From contig JAMPAN010000001.1 of NCBI GenBank assembly GCA_023667225.1, positions 270,582-334,581 on the forward strand: DNA of 64,000 nucleotides. Reading direction: 5' to 3'. The stretch is from Oxalobacter formigenes (lineage in GTDB: Bacteria > Pseudomonadota > Gammaproteobacteria > Burkholderiales > Burkholderiaceae_D). Below the pieces are notes generated by a model. That model saw only the letters and a list, made by a program, of their open reading frames with translations. It ran no database searches and had not been told where the DNA came from. The position numbers were made by a program, and so were the translations under genes. This document shows, one piece after another, positions 9,034 to 18,134 of this stretch (its first letter is position 1; each line of letters begins with the position of its first letter).

Positions 9034-10109
9034 GTATTGGCGTTTTCCTGGACGAAAGCGGCAAGCCCGCCGGTGACCAAGGTGCGGTTGGGGACAATGC
9101 CTTTTTCGGTGATGAGCGCGGTGACCAGTTCGGCCGGTGTGACGTCAAAGGCCGGGTTGCGGATAGCGACGCCGTCAGGCGCCCAGATGCAATCCCGAAA
9201 GCCTTTGACTTCACCGGCATTGCGTTCTTCAATGGGGATATCTTTGCCGGTTTCGCAGGCAAGATCAATGGTGGAAAGCGGGCAGGCGACGTAAAAGGGG
9301 ATATGGTGCCGGCGGGCCAAAACGGCGATCATGTAGGTGCCGATTTTGTTGGCGACATCGCCATTGGCGGTAACCCGGTCTGTGCCGACGACAATGGCAT
9401 CAATTTCCCCGGTTTGCATCATGCGGCCTGCCATGTTGTCGGTAATGAGGGTGACCGGGATGTTTTCCTGGACCATTTCCCAGGCGGTTAATCTTGCGCC
9501 CTGGAGGAAGGGGCGGGTTTCGTCGGCAATGACGCTGATTTTTTTGCCTTGTGCAACGGCGGAGCGGAAAACGCCCAGTGCGGTTCCGTGCCCGGCAGTG
9601 GCGAGCGCGCCGGCATTGCAATGGGTAAGCACCCGCGCACCGTCTGGCAGCAGCGCCGCGCCGTAATTGCCGATGGCCTGGTTGATGCGGATATCTTCTT
9701 CCCTGATGCGGTGGGCTTCGGAAAGCAGCTGTAAAGCGATTTCCGGCGGCGGGAGGTGAGCGAGTGTCTGCAAAAGCGATTGCATCCGGTGAAGCGCCCA
9801 GAAGAGGTTGACAGCTGTCGGGCGGCTTTTCCCCAGGTGCAGGATGCCTTTGGCGATGCCGGACAGAAACTGGGTGGATGAGGTGTTTTGCAGCCGGAGG
9901 GCTTCCAGCGCAACGCCATACGCGGCGGCTACGCCAATGGCTGGCGCGCCGCGGATGACCATGCTGCGGATGGCATCGGCAACCGATGCGGCTGAATCGG
10001 CGCGGACATATTCCAGTGTGGCAGGCAACAGGCGCTGGTCTATCATTTCCAGCGTATTTTTGTTCCATCGCAGTGTTTCGACGGCACAGGCAGGCGCAGC
10101 GGATGGCAT
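9030..10109 (-). CDS. mtnA: S-methyl-5-thioribose-1-phosphate isomerase MtnA
   Basis: MtnA converts 5-methylthioribose-1-phosphate (or 5-deoxyribose-1-phosphate) to the ribulose-1-phosphate form. The 359-residue protein shows IRGAPAIGVAAAYG, the catalytic Cys block HCNAGALATAGHGTALG and the catalytic Asp block VVGTDRVTANGDVANKIGTY. The start at 10109 is chosen for its GAAGGAAAA binding site. It is the last gene of the argG-mtnP-aldolase-apt-mtnA block, almost abutting apt, and its stop codon overlaps that of murB. Confidence 0.93.
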   Translation of the reverse strand: MPSAAPACAVETLRWNKNTLEMIDQRLLPATLEYVRADSAASVADAIRSMVIRGAPAIGVAAAYGVALEALRLQNTSSTQFLSGIAKGILHLGKSRPTAVNLFWALHRMQSLLQTLAHLPPPEIALQLLSEAHRIREEDIRINQAIGNYGAALLPDGARVLTHCNAGALATAGHGTALGVFRSAVAQGKKISVIADETRPFLQGARLTAWEMVQENIPVTLITDNMAGRMMQTGEIDAIVVGTDRVTANGDVANKIGTYMIAVLARRHHIPFYVACPLSTIDLACETGKDIPIEERNAGEVKGFRDCIWAPDGVAIRNPAFDVTPAELVTALITEKGIVPNRTLVTGGLAAFVQENANT

Positions 10110-10110
10110 G

Positions 10111-10638
10111 TTATTTTCCTTCGAACCGGGCAAGGGTGAAAACGGTGTAGCCATTGTTTTTCAGCCGGTTTTTCCCGCCAAGGTAGGGAAGGTCAACCAA
10201 AAAGGCGGTTTCATGGATGATGCCACCGCTTTGTTCGATTAGGCGGATGGCTGCCATAGCAGTGCCTGCGGTTGCCAGCAGGTCGTCCACGAGAAGGACG
10301 CGCTCGCCAGGCTGGATGGCATCATCGTGCATTTCAATCCGGGCGGTGCCGTATTCCAGCGCATAGTCCTGGCCGATGGTGCGGCACGGCAGTTTGCCGG
10401 GTTTGCGGATCAGCACCAGGCCGCAGTTTAAGGCGTAGGCCAGCGGCGCGCCGACCAGGAAGCCGCGTGCTTCGATGGCGGCGATTTTGGTAAGGGGCGC
10501 GCCGGCATACCGGTTGGCAAGGGTGTCTATGGCTTCGCGCAGGCCGCGGGGACTGGAAAACAGGGTGGTGATGTCGCGAAAGAGGACGCCTTTTTTGGGG
10601 TAGTCGGGGATGGTGCGGATATAGGATGTGATGGACAT
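10111..10638 (-). CDS. apt: Adenine phosphoribosyltransferase
   Basis: Apt joins adenine and PRPP to give AMP. The 175-residue protein has FRDITTLF, IEARGFLVGAPLA and the PRPP-binding loop VLLVDDLLATAGTA. Its place between the aldolase and mtnA, with one base before mtnA, suggests that it salvages the adenine released by MtnP in the same operon. Confidence 0.95.
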   Translation of the reverse strand: MSITSYIRTIPDYPKKGVLFRDITTLFSSPRGLREAIDTLANRYAGAPLTKIAAIEARGFLVGAPLAYALNCGLVLIRKPGKLPCRTIGQDYALEYGTARIEMHDDAIQPGERVLLVDDLLATAGTAMAAIRLIEQSGGIIHETAFLVDLPYLGGKNRLKNNGYTVFTLARFEGK

Positions 10639-10659
10639 GGCAATGCTTTCAAAGGAGAA

Positions 10660-11334
10660 TCAGGGCGCGTGCCCGCGCCATTGGCCGTAGTGCCTGAATT
10701 GTTCCTGCACTTCCTGCATTTGGGTTTCGGAGAGGAGAATGGGCTCGCCCAGCTGGAGAATGCGCCAGTATTGTTCGCACAGGGATTCGGTTTCAACCGC
10801 TACAGACAGGGCATGTTTGAGGTCGCGCCCGATGGCAACCATGCCGTGGTGTGCCAGGAGGCAGGCGTTTCTTTCCCTGATGGCTTCAAGTGCCCTGTCG
10901 GAGAGGGCCTGGGTGCCGAAAAGCGCGTAGGGAGCGCAGCGGACGGAGTCGCCGCCAGCGGCGGCAATCATGTAGTGAAAGGGCGGGATGGTCTTGTGAA
11001 GGCAGGCCAGGGTCACGGCAAAGGGAGAATGGACATGGATGACGGCGTTGGCGTCCGGCCGCCGGGCAAGCAGGTCGCGGTGCAGCCGCCATTCTGTGCT
11101 GGGACGGCAGGGACTTGTGCTGTTTCCGGAAAAGGAGAGGGCAACCAGGGTTCCGGTTGTCATGTCTTCCGGCGGCAGACCGCTTGGCGTGATTAAAAAG
11201 GTATCGGTATCCAGCCTGACGCTGGCATTGCCGGCGCTTCCTTTGTTCAGGCCGAGGCTGACCAGTTTGCGTGCGGTTTGCAGGAGGGTTTCCCGCAGGG
11301 TGCTTTCACTGGCAGGGGTGGTGGGGTCAGCCAT
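10660..11334 (-). CDS. Class II aldolase, FucA-like; probable 5-(methylthio/deoxy)ribulose-1-phosphate aldolase
   Basis: From the ATG at 11334 the protein has 224 residues. It has the class II aldolase zinc ligands His100 and His102 (VIHVHSP) and His163 (AHHGM), and the FucA-type catalytic Glu81 in STEWRLHRDLLARRPDANAV. ITPSGLPPEDM also matches FucA-like aldolases better than MtnB dehydratases. Set between mtnP and apt/mtnA, it probably cleaves 5-methylthioribulose-1-phosphate or 5-deoxyribulose-1-phosphate to DHAP plus an aldehyde (Ald2 of the DHAP shunt). Its ATG overlaps the mtnP stop by eight bases. Substrate assignment is inference from context; fuculose phosphate is the alternative. Confidence 0.75.
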   Translation of the reverse strand: MADPTTPASESTLRETLLQTARKLVSLGLNKGSAGNASVRLDTDTFLITPSGLPPEDMTTGTLVALSFSGNSTSPCRPSTEWRLHRDLLARRPDANAVIHVHSPFAVTLACLHKTIPPFHYMIAAAGGDSVRCAPYALFGTQALSDRALEAIRERNACLLAHHGMVAIGRDLKHALSVAVETESLCEQYWRILQLGEPILLSETQMQEVQEQFRHYGQWRGHAP

Positions 11335-12211
11335 TTTGCAGTATCCTGCCTGCAACGGCGTCAAGCCGTTTGAGGGCAGCCTTGTCCCGTGAGGCGGATG
11401 CGGTAATGACGGCATGTTCCAGCGAGAAACGGCAGGCGCAGGAAGGGGCGGCGGTATCGCTGCCGAGGAGGGGGATGGCTTGCCGCACCAGGGATGTTGC
11501 TTTTTCGGCGTTGTCGTTCAGGATACGGACTATCTGGCTGACAGAGACGTTGTCATGCTCAGGGTGCCAGCAGTCGTAGTCTGTGACCATGGCAATGCTG
11601 GCATAGCACATTTCGGCTTCCCGTGCGAGCCTGGCTTCGGGCATGTTGGTCATGCCGATAACGTCGCAGCCCCAGCTTCGATAGAGTTCGGATTCTGCCC
11701 TGGTGGAAAACTGGGGGCCTTCCATAGCCAGATAGGTGCCGCCAAGGATTGCCGGTATGCCGGTTTGCCCGGCCAGATTGTGGATGAGCCGGTTCATGCG
11801 GGAGCAGGTGGGATGCGCCAGCGAGATGTGCGCAACGCAGCCGGATTCGAAAAAGGTGTTGTCCCGCCGGGATGTGCGGTCAATGTATTGGTCAACCAGG
11901 ACAAAGGTACCGGGTTTGAGGTTTTCTTTCAGGGAACCGACAGCGCTGACAGAAATGATCTGGCTGGCCCCGGCCCGTTTGAGTGCGTCGATATTGGCGC
12001 GATAGTTGATTTGGGAGGGAGGCAGGCGGTGCCCCCGGCCATGCCGGGGGAGGAAGACGACTTTGTGCCCGCTGATTTCCCCGAACAACAGGGCATCGGA
12101 GGGCTCGCCAAAGGGAGAGGCGATTTTTTCCCAGCGGGTATGCGTCAGTTCCGGTATGTTATAAAGCCCGCTGCCGCCGATGATGGCGGTGATGCCTGCG
12201 TTTGTCCCCAT
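11327..12211 (-). CDS. mtnP: S-methyl-5'-thioadenosine phosphorylase MtnP
   Basis: This 294-residue enzyme splits methylthioadenosine with phosphate into adenine and methylthioribose-1-phosphate; some members also accept 5'-deoxyadenosine. IIGGSGLYNIPEL at the N-terminus, FLPRHGRGHRLPPSQINYRANI and EGPQFSTRAESELYRSWGCDVIGMTN are diagnostic of the MTAP branch of purine nucleoside phosphorylases. It follows argG by 14 bases, so it is probably on the same transcript. Confidence 0.93.
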   Translation of the reverse strand: MGTNAGITAIIGGSGLYNIPELTHTRWEKIASPFGEPSDALLFGEISGHKVVFLPRHGRGHRLPPSQINYRANIDALKRAGASQIISVSAVGSLKENLKPGTFVLVDQYIDRTSRRDNTFFESGCVAHISLAHPTCSRMNRLIHNLAGQTGIPAILGGTYLAMEGPQFSTRAESELYRSWGCDVIGMTNMPEARLAREAEMCYASIAMVTDYDCWHPEHDNVSVSQIVRILNDNAEKATSLVRQAIPLLGSDTAAPSCACRFSLEHAVITASASRDKAALKRLDAVAGRILQNG

Positions 12212-12225
12212 CCTCTTTTGTTTCC

Positions 12226-13455
12226 CTATTTTTTCTGTTTTTCCCGCAGGTTGGCAGCAACCCGCATACGGAGCGCATTGAGTTTGATGAAGCCGCCGGC
12301 GTCTTTCTGGTCGTATGCGCCTGCATCGTCCTCAAAGGTGGCAATGGTCGGGTCAAACAGGGAATCGGCTGATTCGCGGCCGGTAACGGTGACGTTGCCT
12401 TTGTAGAGTTTCAGGTTGACGGTGCCGTTGACATGTTCCTGGGTATGGTCAATCAAGGTTTGCAGGGCAACCCGTTCGGGCGACCACCAGTAGCCGTTAT
12501 AGATGATGGCAGCGTAGCGGGGCATCAGGTCGTCTTTTAAGTGTGCCACTTCGCGGTCCAGCGTCAGGGATTCCATTGCGCGGCGGGCCGGCAGGAGGAT
12601 GGTGCCCCCCGGTGTTTCGTAGCATCCGCGCGATTTCATGCCGACGTAGCGGTTTTCTACCAGGTCGAGGCGGCCGATGCCGTGTTTGCCGCCCAGGCGG
12701 TTCAATTCTGCCAACAGGACAGCCGGGGACATCTTTTTGCCGTTTAACGAGACCGGGTCGCCTTTTTCAAAGCCGATCCGGATGTGCTCGGCCTGGTCGG
12801 GGGCTTCTTCCGGGCTGACTGTCCAGCGCCACATGGATGCTTCGGGTTCTGCGCCCGGATTTTCAAGGTGGCGTCCTTCGTAGCTGATGTGCAGCAGGTT
12901 GGCGTCCATTGAATAGGGTGCGCCGCCCTGGCGGTGTTTCATTTCGATTTCAATGCCGGCTTTTTCAGCATACTGGAGCAGTTTTTCCCGGGAAAGCAGA
13001 TCCCACTCGCGCCAGGGGGCAATGACTCTCACATTGGGCATGAGCGCATAGGCGCCCAGTTCGAAACGGATTTGGTCGTTTCCCTTGCCTGTTGCGCCGT
13101 GGGCAATGGCATCTGCGCCGGTCTGGCGGGCAATTTCAACCAGCCGTTTGGCAATCAGGGGGCGGGCGATGCTGGTGCCGAGGAGGTATTCCCCTTCGTA
13201 CAGGGTGTTGGCGCGAAACATCGGGAAAACGAAGTCACGGACAAATTCTTCACGCAGGTCGTCAATGAAGATATTTTCCGGGCGGATGCCGAATTTCAGG
13301 GCTTTTTGCCGGGCCGGTTCCAGTTCTTCGCCTTGCCCCAGATCGGCTGTGAAGGTAATAACTTCGCAGCGGTAGGTGTCCTGGAGCCATTTCAGGATGA
13401 CGGAGGTGTCCAGTCCGCCTGAGTATGCCAGGACGACTTTTTTTACATCGCTCAT
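12226..13455 (-). CDS. argG: Argininosuccinate synthase
   Basis: ArgG couples citrulline and aspartate using ATP. The 409-residue protein begins with the ATP-pyrophosphatase loop [11 protein letters not shown] and contains [13 protein letters not shown], the short (about 400-residue) type 1 form. AAGAAAAAC precedes the ATG. The gene lies downstream of argF on the same strand with a 128-base gap that contains an ACCGGCC/GGCCGGT hairpin (13508-13526) but no T tract. It leads the methylthioadenosine salvage genes. Confidence 0.97.
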   Translation of the reverse strand: MSDVKKVVLAYSGGLDTSVILKWLQDTYRCEVITFTADLGQGEELEPARQKALKFGIRPENIFIDDLREEFVRDFVFPMFRANTLYEGEYLLGTSIARPLIAKRLVEIARQTGADAIAHGATGKGNDQIRFELGAYALMPNVRVIAPWREWDLLSREKLLQYAEKAGIEIEMKHRQGGAPYSMDANLLHISYEGRHLENPGAEPEASMWRWTVSPEEAPDQAEHIRIGFEKGDPVSLNGKKMSPAVLLAELNRLGGKHGIGRLDLVENRYVGMKSRGCYETPGGTILLPARRAMESLTLDREVAHLKDDLMPRYAAIIYNGYWWSPERVALQTLIDHTQEHVNGTVNLKLYKGNVTVTGRESADSLFDPTIATFEDDAGAYDQKDAGGFIKLNALRMRVAANLREKQKK

Positions 13456-13583
13456 GTTTTTCTTTCGTTTTTTTTCGTTCAGGTTGAAAAGGAATGCCGC
13501 AACCGCAACCGGCCGGCCAGGCCGGTGTCAAGGCAGGATATGCCCCATTTTATGCCTATTTGGCGCAAACCGGAATACGGGCG

Positions 13584-14504
13584 CTATACCCGTCCGAGAA
13601 CGAGGTATTCCAGGAGGGCTTTCTGGACGTGCAGCCGGTTTTCGGCTTCTTCCCAGACAACGGATTGCGGCCCGTCTATGACTTCGGGGGTGACTTCTTC
13701 TCCCCGGTGGGCGGGCAGGCAGTGCATGAAGAGGGCATTTGGCGCGGCGCGCTGCATTTTTTCGGTATCCACACACCAGCCTTCAAACGCTTTCATGCGG
13801 TCGGCATTTTCGGCTTCGAATCCCATGCTGGTCCAGACATCGGTAGTGACCAGGTGGGCGCCGTCGCAGGCTTTGGCAGGGTCGTCAAAAAGGGTGAAAT
13901 GGCTGTGGTCGGGGGCGACCAGGCCGTAATTGATGTCGTAGCCCTTCGGGGTGGAGACGTTGACGTGAAAGCCGAATATGCCGGCAGCCTGGAGCCAGGA
14001 ATACAGCATGTTGTTGGCGTCGCCGATCCAGGTGACGGTTTTTCCCCGGATGGCCTGGCGGTGTTCGATGAAGGTGAAGACGTCTGCCAGCACCTGGCAG
14101 GGATGGTGTTCGTTTGTCAGCCCGTTAATGACGGGTACGCGGGAGCAGGCGGCGAAGCGCTCGATGATATCGTGCCCGAAGGTGCGGACCATGATGACGT
14201 CGCACATTCTGGACATGACTTGCGCTGCGTCTTCAACGGGTTCTCCCCGGCCGAGCTGGCTGTCTCTGGTGTTGAGGTAAATGGCGGTGCCGCCCAGCTG
14301 GGCCATGCCGGCCTCAAAGGAGAGGCGGGTGCGGGTGGAGCTTTTCTCGAATACCATGACCAGCGTGCGGTCTAAAAGCGGGTGGTAGGTTTCGTAGTTC
14401 TTGAATTTACGCTTGATGATGCGGGCACGCTCCATCAGGTATTCGTATTCGGATAGCGTGAGGTCGGAAAATTGCAGGTAGTGTTTGATCGTCATAAATG
14501 ACAT
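13584..14504 (-). CDS. argF: Ornithine carbamoyltransferase
   Basis: This 306-residue enzyme forms citrulline from ornithine and carbamoyl phosphate. STRTRLSFE (carbamoyl phosphate site), HPCQVLADVFT, WIGDANNM and HCLPAHRGEEV (ornithine-closing loop) are all present. The start may be 14504 or the second Met at 14495; neither has a strong ribosome binding site. It supplies the substrate of the downstream argG. Confidence 0.96.
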   Translation of the reverse strand: MSFMTIKHYLQFSDLTLSEYEYLMERARIIKRKFKNYETYHPLLDRTLVMVFEKSSTRTRLSFEAGMAQLGGTAIYLNTRDSQLGRGEPVEDAAQVMSRMCDVIMVRTFGHDIIERFAACSRVPVINGLTNEHHPCQVLADVFTFIEHRQAIRGKTVTWIGDANNMLYSWLQAAGIFGFHVNVSTPKGYDINYGLVAPDHSHFTLFDDPAKACDGAHLVTTDVWTSMGFEAENADRMKAFEGWCVDTEKMQRAAPNALFMHCLPAHRGEEVTPEVIDGPQSVVWEEAENRLHVQKALLEYLVLGRV

Positions 14505-14544
14505 GCCAGGCTGTCAGCCCGGACACGTAGGAGTTAAATTGCTG

Positions 14545-14574
14545 ATTATATGGGATTTGTCCGGGTTATACCAA
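14545..14574 (-). promoter_or_regulatory. Probable argF promoter
   Basis: On the minus strand TTGGTA (14569-14574) and TATAAT (14545-14550) are separated by 18 bases, about 40 bases upstream of the argF start. No ArgR box was recognised. Confidence 0.55.
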
Positions 14575-14620
14575 GGGGCGGGCAAAAAGGGCTGGTTGCC
14601 GTGCTTTTGTGTGTGCGGCG

Positions 14621-15514
14621 TCAGTATGTTTTCTGTGAGGATTCGTGGAGCAGCCGGGTGTAAAGCCGGTGGCGCATGGCGGCAATTTGCCCGCCGGCTA
14701 CGGCTTCAAGGATGGCGCAGCCAGGTTCGGCGAGGTGCCGGCAGTTGTGGAAGCGGCAATGGCCGAGGCAGGGATGAAATTCCCGGAAAGCCTGTTCCAG
14801 CGCCGCCTTGTCGAGATGGTACAGGCCGAATTCCTGGAATCCGGGGGAATCAATGAGGGCTGTGCCGGGCGAAACCGGGTAAAGGCGTGTAAAGGTGGTG
14901 GTGTGTTTGCCTGAATTGAGGGCGGCCGATATTTCACGGGTGGCAATATCAGCACCGGGAACGAGGGTGTTGACGAGGGAGGATTTGCCCATGCCGGACT
15001 GGCCGATGAGGATGGTTGTATGGTTTTCGATGAGCGGCATCAGTATCCGGCGGCAGGCGGCGGGGTCGGCGGCCGCTGTGATTTCGCAAAGCGGGTAACC
15101 CAGCGAGAGATAGGGCAGGAGACGCTCGCGGGCACGGGGAAGGCGTGCTGCGAGGTCTGTTTTGTTCAGGAGAATGTGTACCGGAATGCGCGCTGCTTCT
15201 GCCGCCACAAGCGAACGGGAAATCAGGTCGTCTGAAAAGAAAGGTTCGGTGGCGGCAACGATGAAAATACGGGTGACGTTGGCAGCGAGCAGTTTGGATT
15301 TGTATTGGTCGGAACGAAAGAGCAGGGTCTGGCGCGGCCTGACGGATTCGATGACAGCCTGCCCTTTGGCGGCAGGTGTGATGACAACGTTGTCGCCAAC
15401 GGCAATCTGGCCTTTTTTCCCCCGCGTGACGCTGTGTATCAGCTCGCCGTTTTTTTCCGCCACATAATGCCGGCCGTGGGCGGCGATAATCCGGGCTGTC
15501 ATGGCAGGGGTCAT
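14621..15514 (-). CDS. rsgA: Ribosome small-subunit-dependent GTPase A
   Basis: RsgA is a circularly permuted GTPase that helps late 30S maturation. The 297-residue protein has an OB-like N-terminal domain, then G4 (NKTD, residues 117-120) before G1 (GQSGMGKS, 171-178), then the C-terminal zinc knuckle with CLGHCRFHNCRHLAEPGC. Its ATG overlaps the stop of the upstream protease gene by four bases (ATGA), a sign of coupling. Confidence 0.95.
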   Translation of the reverse strand: MTPAMTARIIAAHGRHYVAEKNGELIHSVTRGKKGQIAVGDNVVITPAAKGQAVIESVRPRQTLLFRSDQYKSKLLAANVTRIFIVAATEPFFSDDLISRSLVAAEAARIPVHILLNKTDLAARLPRARERLLPYLSLGYPLCEITAAADPAACRRILMPLIENHTTILIGQSGMGKSSLVNTLVPGADIATREISAALNSGKHTTTFTRLYPVSPGTALIDSPGFQEFGLYHLDKAALEQAFREFHPCLGHCRFHNCRHLAEPGCAILEAVAGGQIAAMRHRLYTRLLHESSQKTY

Positions 15515-16767
15515 GACCGGGCAAGCAGCCTGTCTATGCGCGCGCCGGCAGGCGGATGGGAATCGTAAAAAGCCGAATAAAGCGGGTCTGGCGTTAAGGT
15601 GGAGGCGTTGTCTTCATACATGCTGACAAGGGCAAGGGCCAGATCCTGCGCGGAGGTGTGTTGTGAGGAAAAGGCGTCGGCCTCAAATTCATGTTTGCGG
15701 GAGCCTGAAGCGAGAAGCGGCGAGAAGAAGAAGGTGAAAAGGGGCAATACCAGTACGAACAGCAGGAGGGCCAGGGCGTTGCTGCTATCGGCCAAAGGTG
15801 TGACATGCAGGCCGAGATAGAACCAGCCTTGTGTTTTCAGATAACCCAAAAGCGCGAGGAAGCCGAGCGAAACCACGGCCATCAGCGCCATGCGTTTGGC
15901 AATATGCCGGAGTTTGAAGTGGCCAAGTTCGTGTGCCAGGACGGCTTCAATCTGGGGGGGAGACAGGCGGGAGATGAGCGTATCGTAAAAGACGATACGG
16001 CGGGAAGCGCCAAAGCCGGTGAAGTAGGCGTTGCCGTGGGCGCTGCGTCTGGAACCATCCATGACAAACAGGCCGCCTGCCTTAAAGCCGGTTCTTTCAA
16101 GCAGGCGTTCGATACGTTCTTTCAGCGCCTGATCCTGTAACGGGGTGAAGGTATTAAACAGCGGCGCTATCAGGGCGGGATAAAGGATCATCATGAGGAG
16201 CTGGAAGGCGTTCCAGACGAGCCAGGCGTAAAACCACCATCCGTTTGACGCTTTTTCCATGAGAACCAGCACCAGCCAGGCCAGCGGCAGGCCGATTAAG
16301 GCGCTCATGAGCATGTTTTTTGCCAGGTCGGCGAAAAAAAGTTTCGGCGTCATATTGTTAAAGCCGAATTTTTCTTCAATAACGAATTGGCTGTAGTAGT
16401 CAAATGGCAGGTCAATGAGCCCGGAAATGAGGGCAAAGGCGGCCAGAAGGCCGATCTGGCACAGTATGCCCGGCCCGGTGATGCCGTATATCCATGTGTG
16501 CAGGAGTTCCAGGCCGCCAAACAGGGTAAAGCACAGTAAGACCAGGGTGTCTGCCAATATGGTGAAGATGGCAAAACGGCGTTTGGCTATCGTATAATCG
16601 GCCGCTTTCCTGTGCGCTGCCAGCGGGATATCACGGGCAAATTGCGCCGGAACGCTGCCGCGGTGAAGGCGCACATGGCGGATTTGCCGCAGGGAGAGCC
16701 AAAGGCGCACTGAAAGGGTTAATGCAAGGAAAAAAATAAAAATCAGTGTAAAAGCACAGGGTGTCAT
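15511..16767 (-). CDS. M48 family membrane metallopeptidase (Ste24-like)
   Basis: This 418-residue integral membrane protein carries the zinc protease motif HELGH at residues 279-283, with several hydrophobic segments before and after it and a downstream glutamate-containing helix ([10 protein letters not shown]). It is of the Ste24/CAAX-protease type found in many Burkholderiales rather than the shorter HtpX. The start at ATG 16767 was preferred over an upstream in-frame TTG at 16797. The substrate in bacteria is unclear; membrane protein quality control is likely. It is translationally coupled to rsgA. Confidence 0.88.
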   Translation of the reverse strand: MTPCAFTLIFIFFLALTLSVRLWLSLRQIRHVRLHRGSVPAQFARDIPLAAHRKAADYTIAKRRFAIFTILADTLVLLCFTLFGGLELLHTWIYGITGPGILCQIGLLAAFALISGLIDLPFDYYSQFVIEEKFGFNNMTPKLFFADLAKNMLMSALIGLPLAWLVLVLMEKASNGWWFYAWLVWNAFQLLMMILYPALIAPLFNTFTPLQDQALKERIERLLERTGFKAGGLFVMDGSRRSAHGNAYFTGFGASRRIVFYDTLISRLSPPQIEAVLAHELGHFKLRHIAKRMALMAVVSLGFLALLGYLKTQGWFYLGLHVTPLADSSNALALLLFVLVLPLFTFFFSPLLASGSRKHEFEADAFSSQHTSAQDLALALVSMYEDNASTLTPDPLYSAFYDSHPPAGARIDRLLARS

Positions 16768-16815
16768 GAGGGGTCTTGTGAGAGAATGCGTAATCAAGCC
16801 TACAAGGATCGAATT

Positions 16816-17415
16816 ATGTCACAAGCAGAAAATTTACAATCGGAATCAGCTCAGGTTTTGGGCAAAACGGCTTTTTTGAGCGAATTTAACCTGGTTTGGG
16901 TGGATATGGAAATGACCGGCCTGGACCCGGACAGGGATGCGATTATTGAGATTGCCGTGATTGTGACGGATCCCGGATTGCAGGTGCTGGCCGAGGGGCC
17001 GGTTCTGGCTATCCATCAGCCGGACGCCGTGCTTGACGGCATGGATGCCTGGAATAAGGGAACGCATGGCCGCTCCGGCCTGATTGAGCGGGTGAGGGCT
17101 TCGACGGTGACAGAGGCCGCAGCAGAGGAGGCGGTTATGGATTTTTTAAGGTCGTATGTGCCGAAAGGAAAATCTCCCATGTGCGGCAATACGATCTGCC
17201 AGGACCGCCGTTTTATGGCAAGGGGGATGCCGCGCCTGGAGGCGTATTTCCACTATCGCAACCTGGATGTTTCCACTATCAAGGAATTGTGCCGCCGCTG
17301 GAAGCCAGAGATTGCTGCCGGGTTCAAGAAGCAGCAAAAGCATACGGCGCTGGAGGATATCCGGGAATCAATTGAGGAACTGCGCTATTACCGGCAGCAT
17401 TTTATCCGTTTTTGA
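16816..17415 (+). CDS. orn: Oligoribonuclease (DEDDh 3'-5' exonuclease)
   Basis: Orn degrades the last di- to pentaribonucleotides and is essential in many proteobacteria. The first acidic motif is [10 protein letters not shown], with DEDDh residues continuing through the ALEDI segment near the C-terminus. The ATG at 16816 is preceded by AAGGATCGAATT; an upstream in-frame start at 16786 would add ten residues. It diverges from the Ste24-like gene. Confidence 0.95.
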   Translation: MSQAENLQSESAQVLGKTAFLSEFNLVWVDMEMTGLDPDRDAIIEIAVIVTDPGLQVLAEGPVLAIHQPDAVLDGMDAWNKGTHGRSGLIERVRASTVTEAAAEEAVMDFLRSYVPKGKSPMCGNTICQDRRFMARGMPRLEAYFHYRNLDVSTIKELCRRWKPEIAAGFKKQQKHTALEDIRESIEELRYYRQHFIRF

Positions 17416-17429
17416 TTGCCGGATGGACG

Positions 17430-18134
17430 ATGGAAGCAGACTCGGCGAACCAGGAAGAGCTGCGCGAACTGATTGATTATCAGGCGCGTATTCGCGAGGA
17501 TGAGCGCAAGCGTATTGCACGTGAGATTCATGATGAGCTGGGCCAGTACCTTCTCGCTTTGCGTATTGATGTCTCGTTGCTCAAGGAGGAGAGCAATAAT
17601 GAGCCTTCCCTCCGGGCAAAGCGGGTGGACCGGATTTTGGCGCATGTGGATTCAACGGTCAAAAGTGTGAGGACGATTATCAATAACCTGCGGCCGGCAG
17701 TGCTGGATTTGGGGCTGGTGCCTTCGCTGGAGTGGCAGGCGCGGGATTTTGAGCGCCGTAACGGAATACGCTGCCAGTTTCATACAACCGATGAAAACCT
17801 GGCGCTGGATGATGAGCTTTCGACGGTGCTTTTCCGCGTTTTGCAGGAAGCGTTAACCAATGTGGTGCGCCATGCCAAGGCAACCTGTGTGGATATTGCG
17901 CTGTCAACCGGAAATGACAGGTTGGTGATGCGGGTTGCCGACAATGGGGTGGGGATGCCCAGGGTGCGCAATCGCCGGGTCAAGTCTTTCGGGCTGGCCG
18001 GTATCCGCGAGCGGGTGGGGATGCTGGGCGGCGAATTTTCCATTGAGAGCGGCCCGGCCGGCACGGCGCTGACTTTTGTTATTCCTTACGGGGTGTCGCC
18101 GGGATTGTTTGACGATCAGCCAGAAGAGGAGTGA
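17430..18134 (+). CDS. Soluble sensor histidine kinase (HisKA_3, NarX/DegS type), orphan
   Basis: The 234-residue protein has the HisKA_3 phospho-acceptor motif ARIREDERKRIAREIHDELGQ (phosphorylated His34), the N box VLQEALTNVVRHA and G boxes DNGVGM and GLAGIRERV. There is no membrane segment and no sensor domain apart from about 15 N-terminal residues. No response regulator lies nearby. An upstream TTG at 17412 would overlap the orn stop, so the two genes may be coupled. The 3' end overlaps convergent waaA by 56 bases. Confidence 0.85.
   Translation: MEADSANQEELRELIDYQARIREDERKRIAREIHDELGQYLLALRIDVSLLKEESNNEPSLRAKRVDRILAHVDSTVKSVRTIINNLRPAVLDLGLVPSLEWQARDFERRNGIRCQFHTTDENLALDDELSTVLFRVLQEALTNVVRHAKATCVDIALSTGNDRLVMRVADNGVGMPRVRNRRVKSFGLAGIRERVGMLGGEFSIESGPAGTALTFVIPYGVSPGLFDDQPEEE

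Noticed and set aside
13508..13526. Strong ACCGGCC/GGCCGGT hairpin between argF and argG
   Set aside because: Could be a terminator of argF, but there is no T tract on either strand; function undetermined, so not listed as a terminator.
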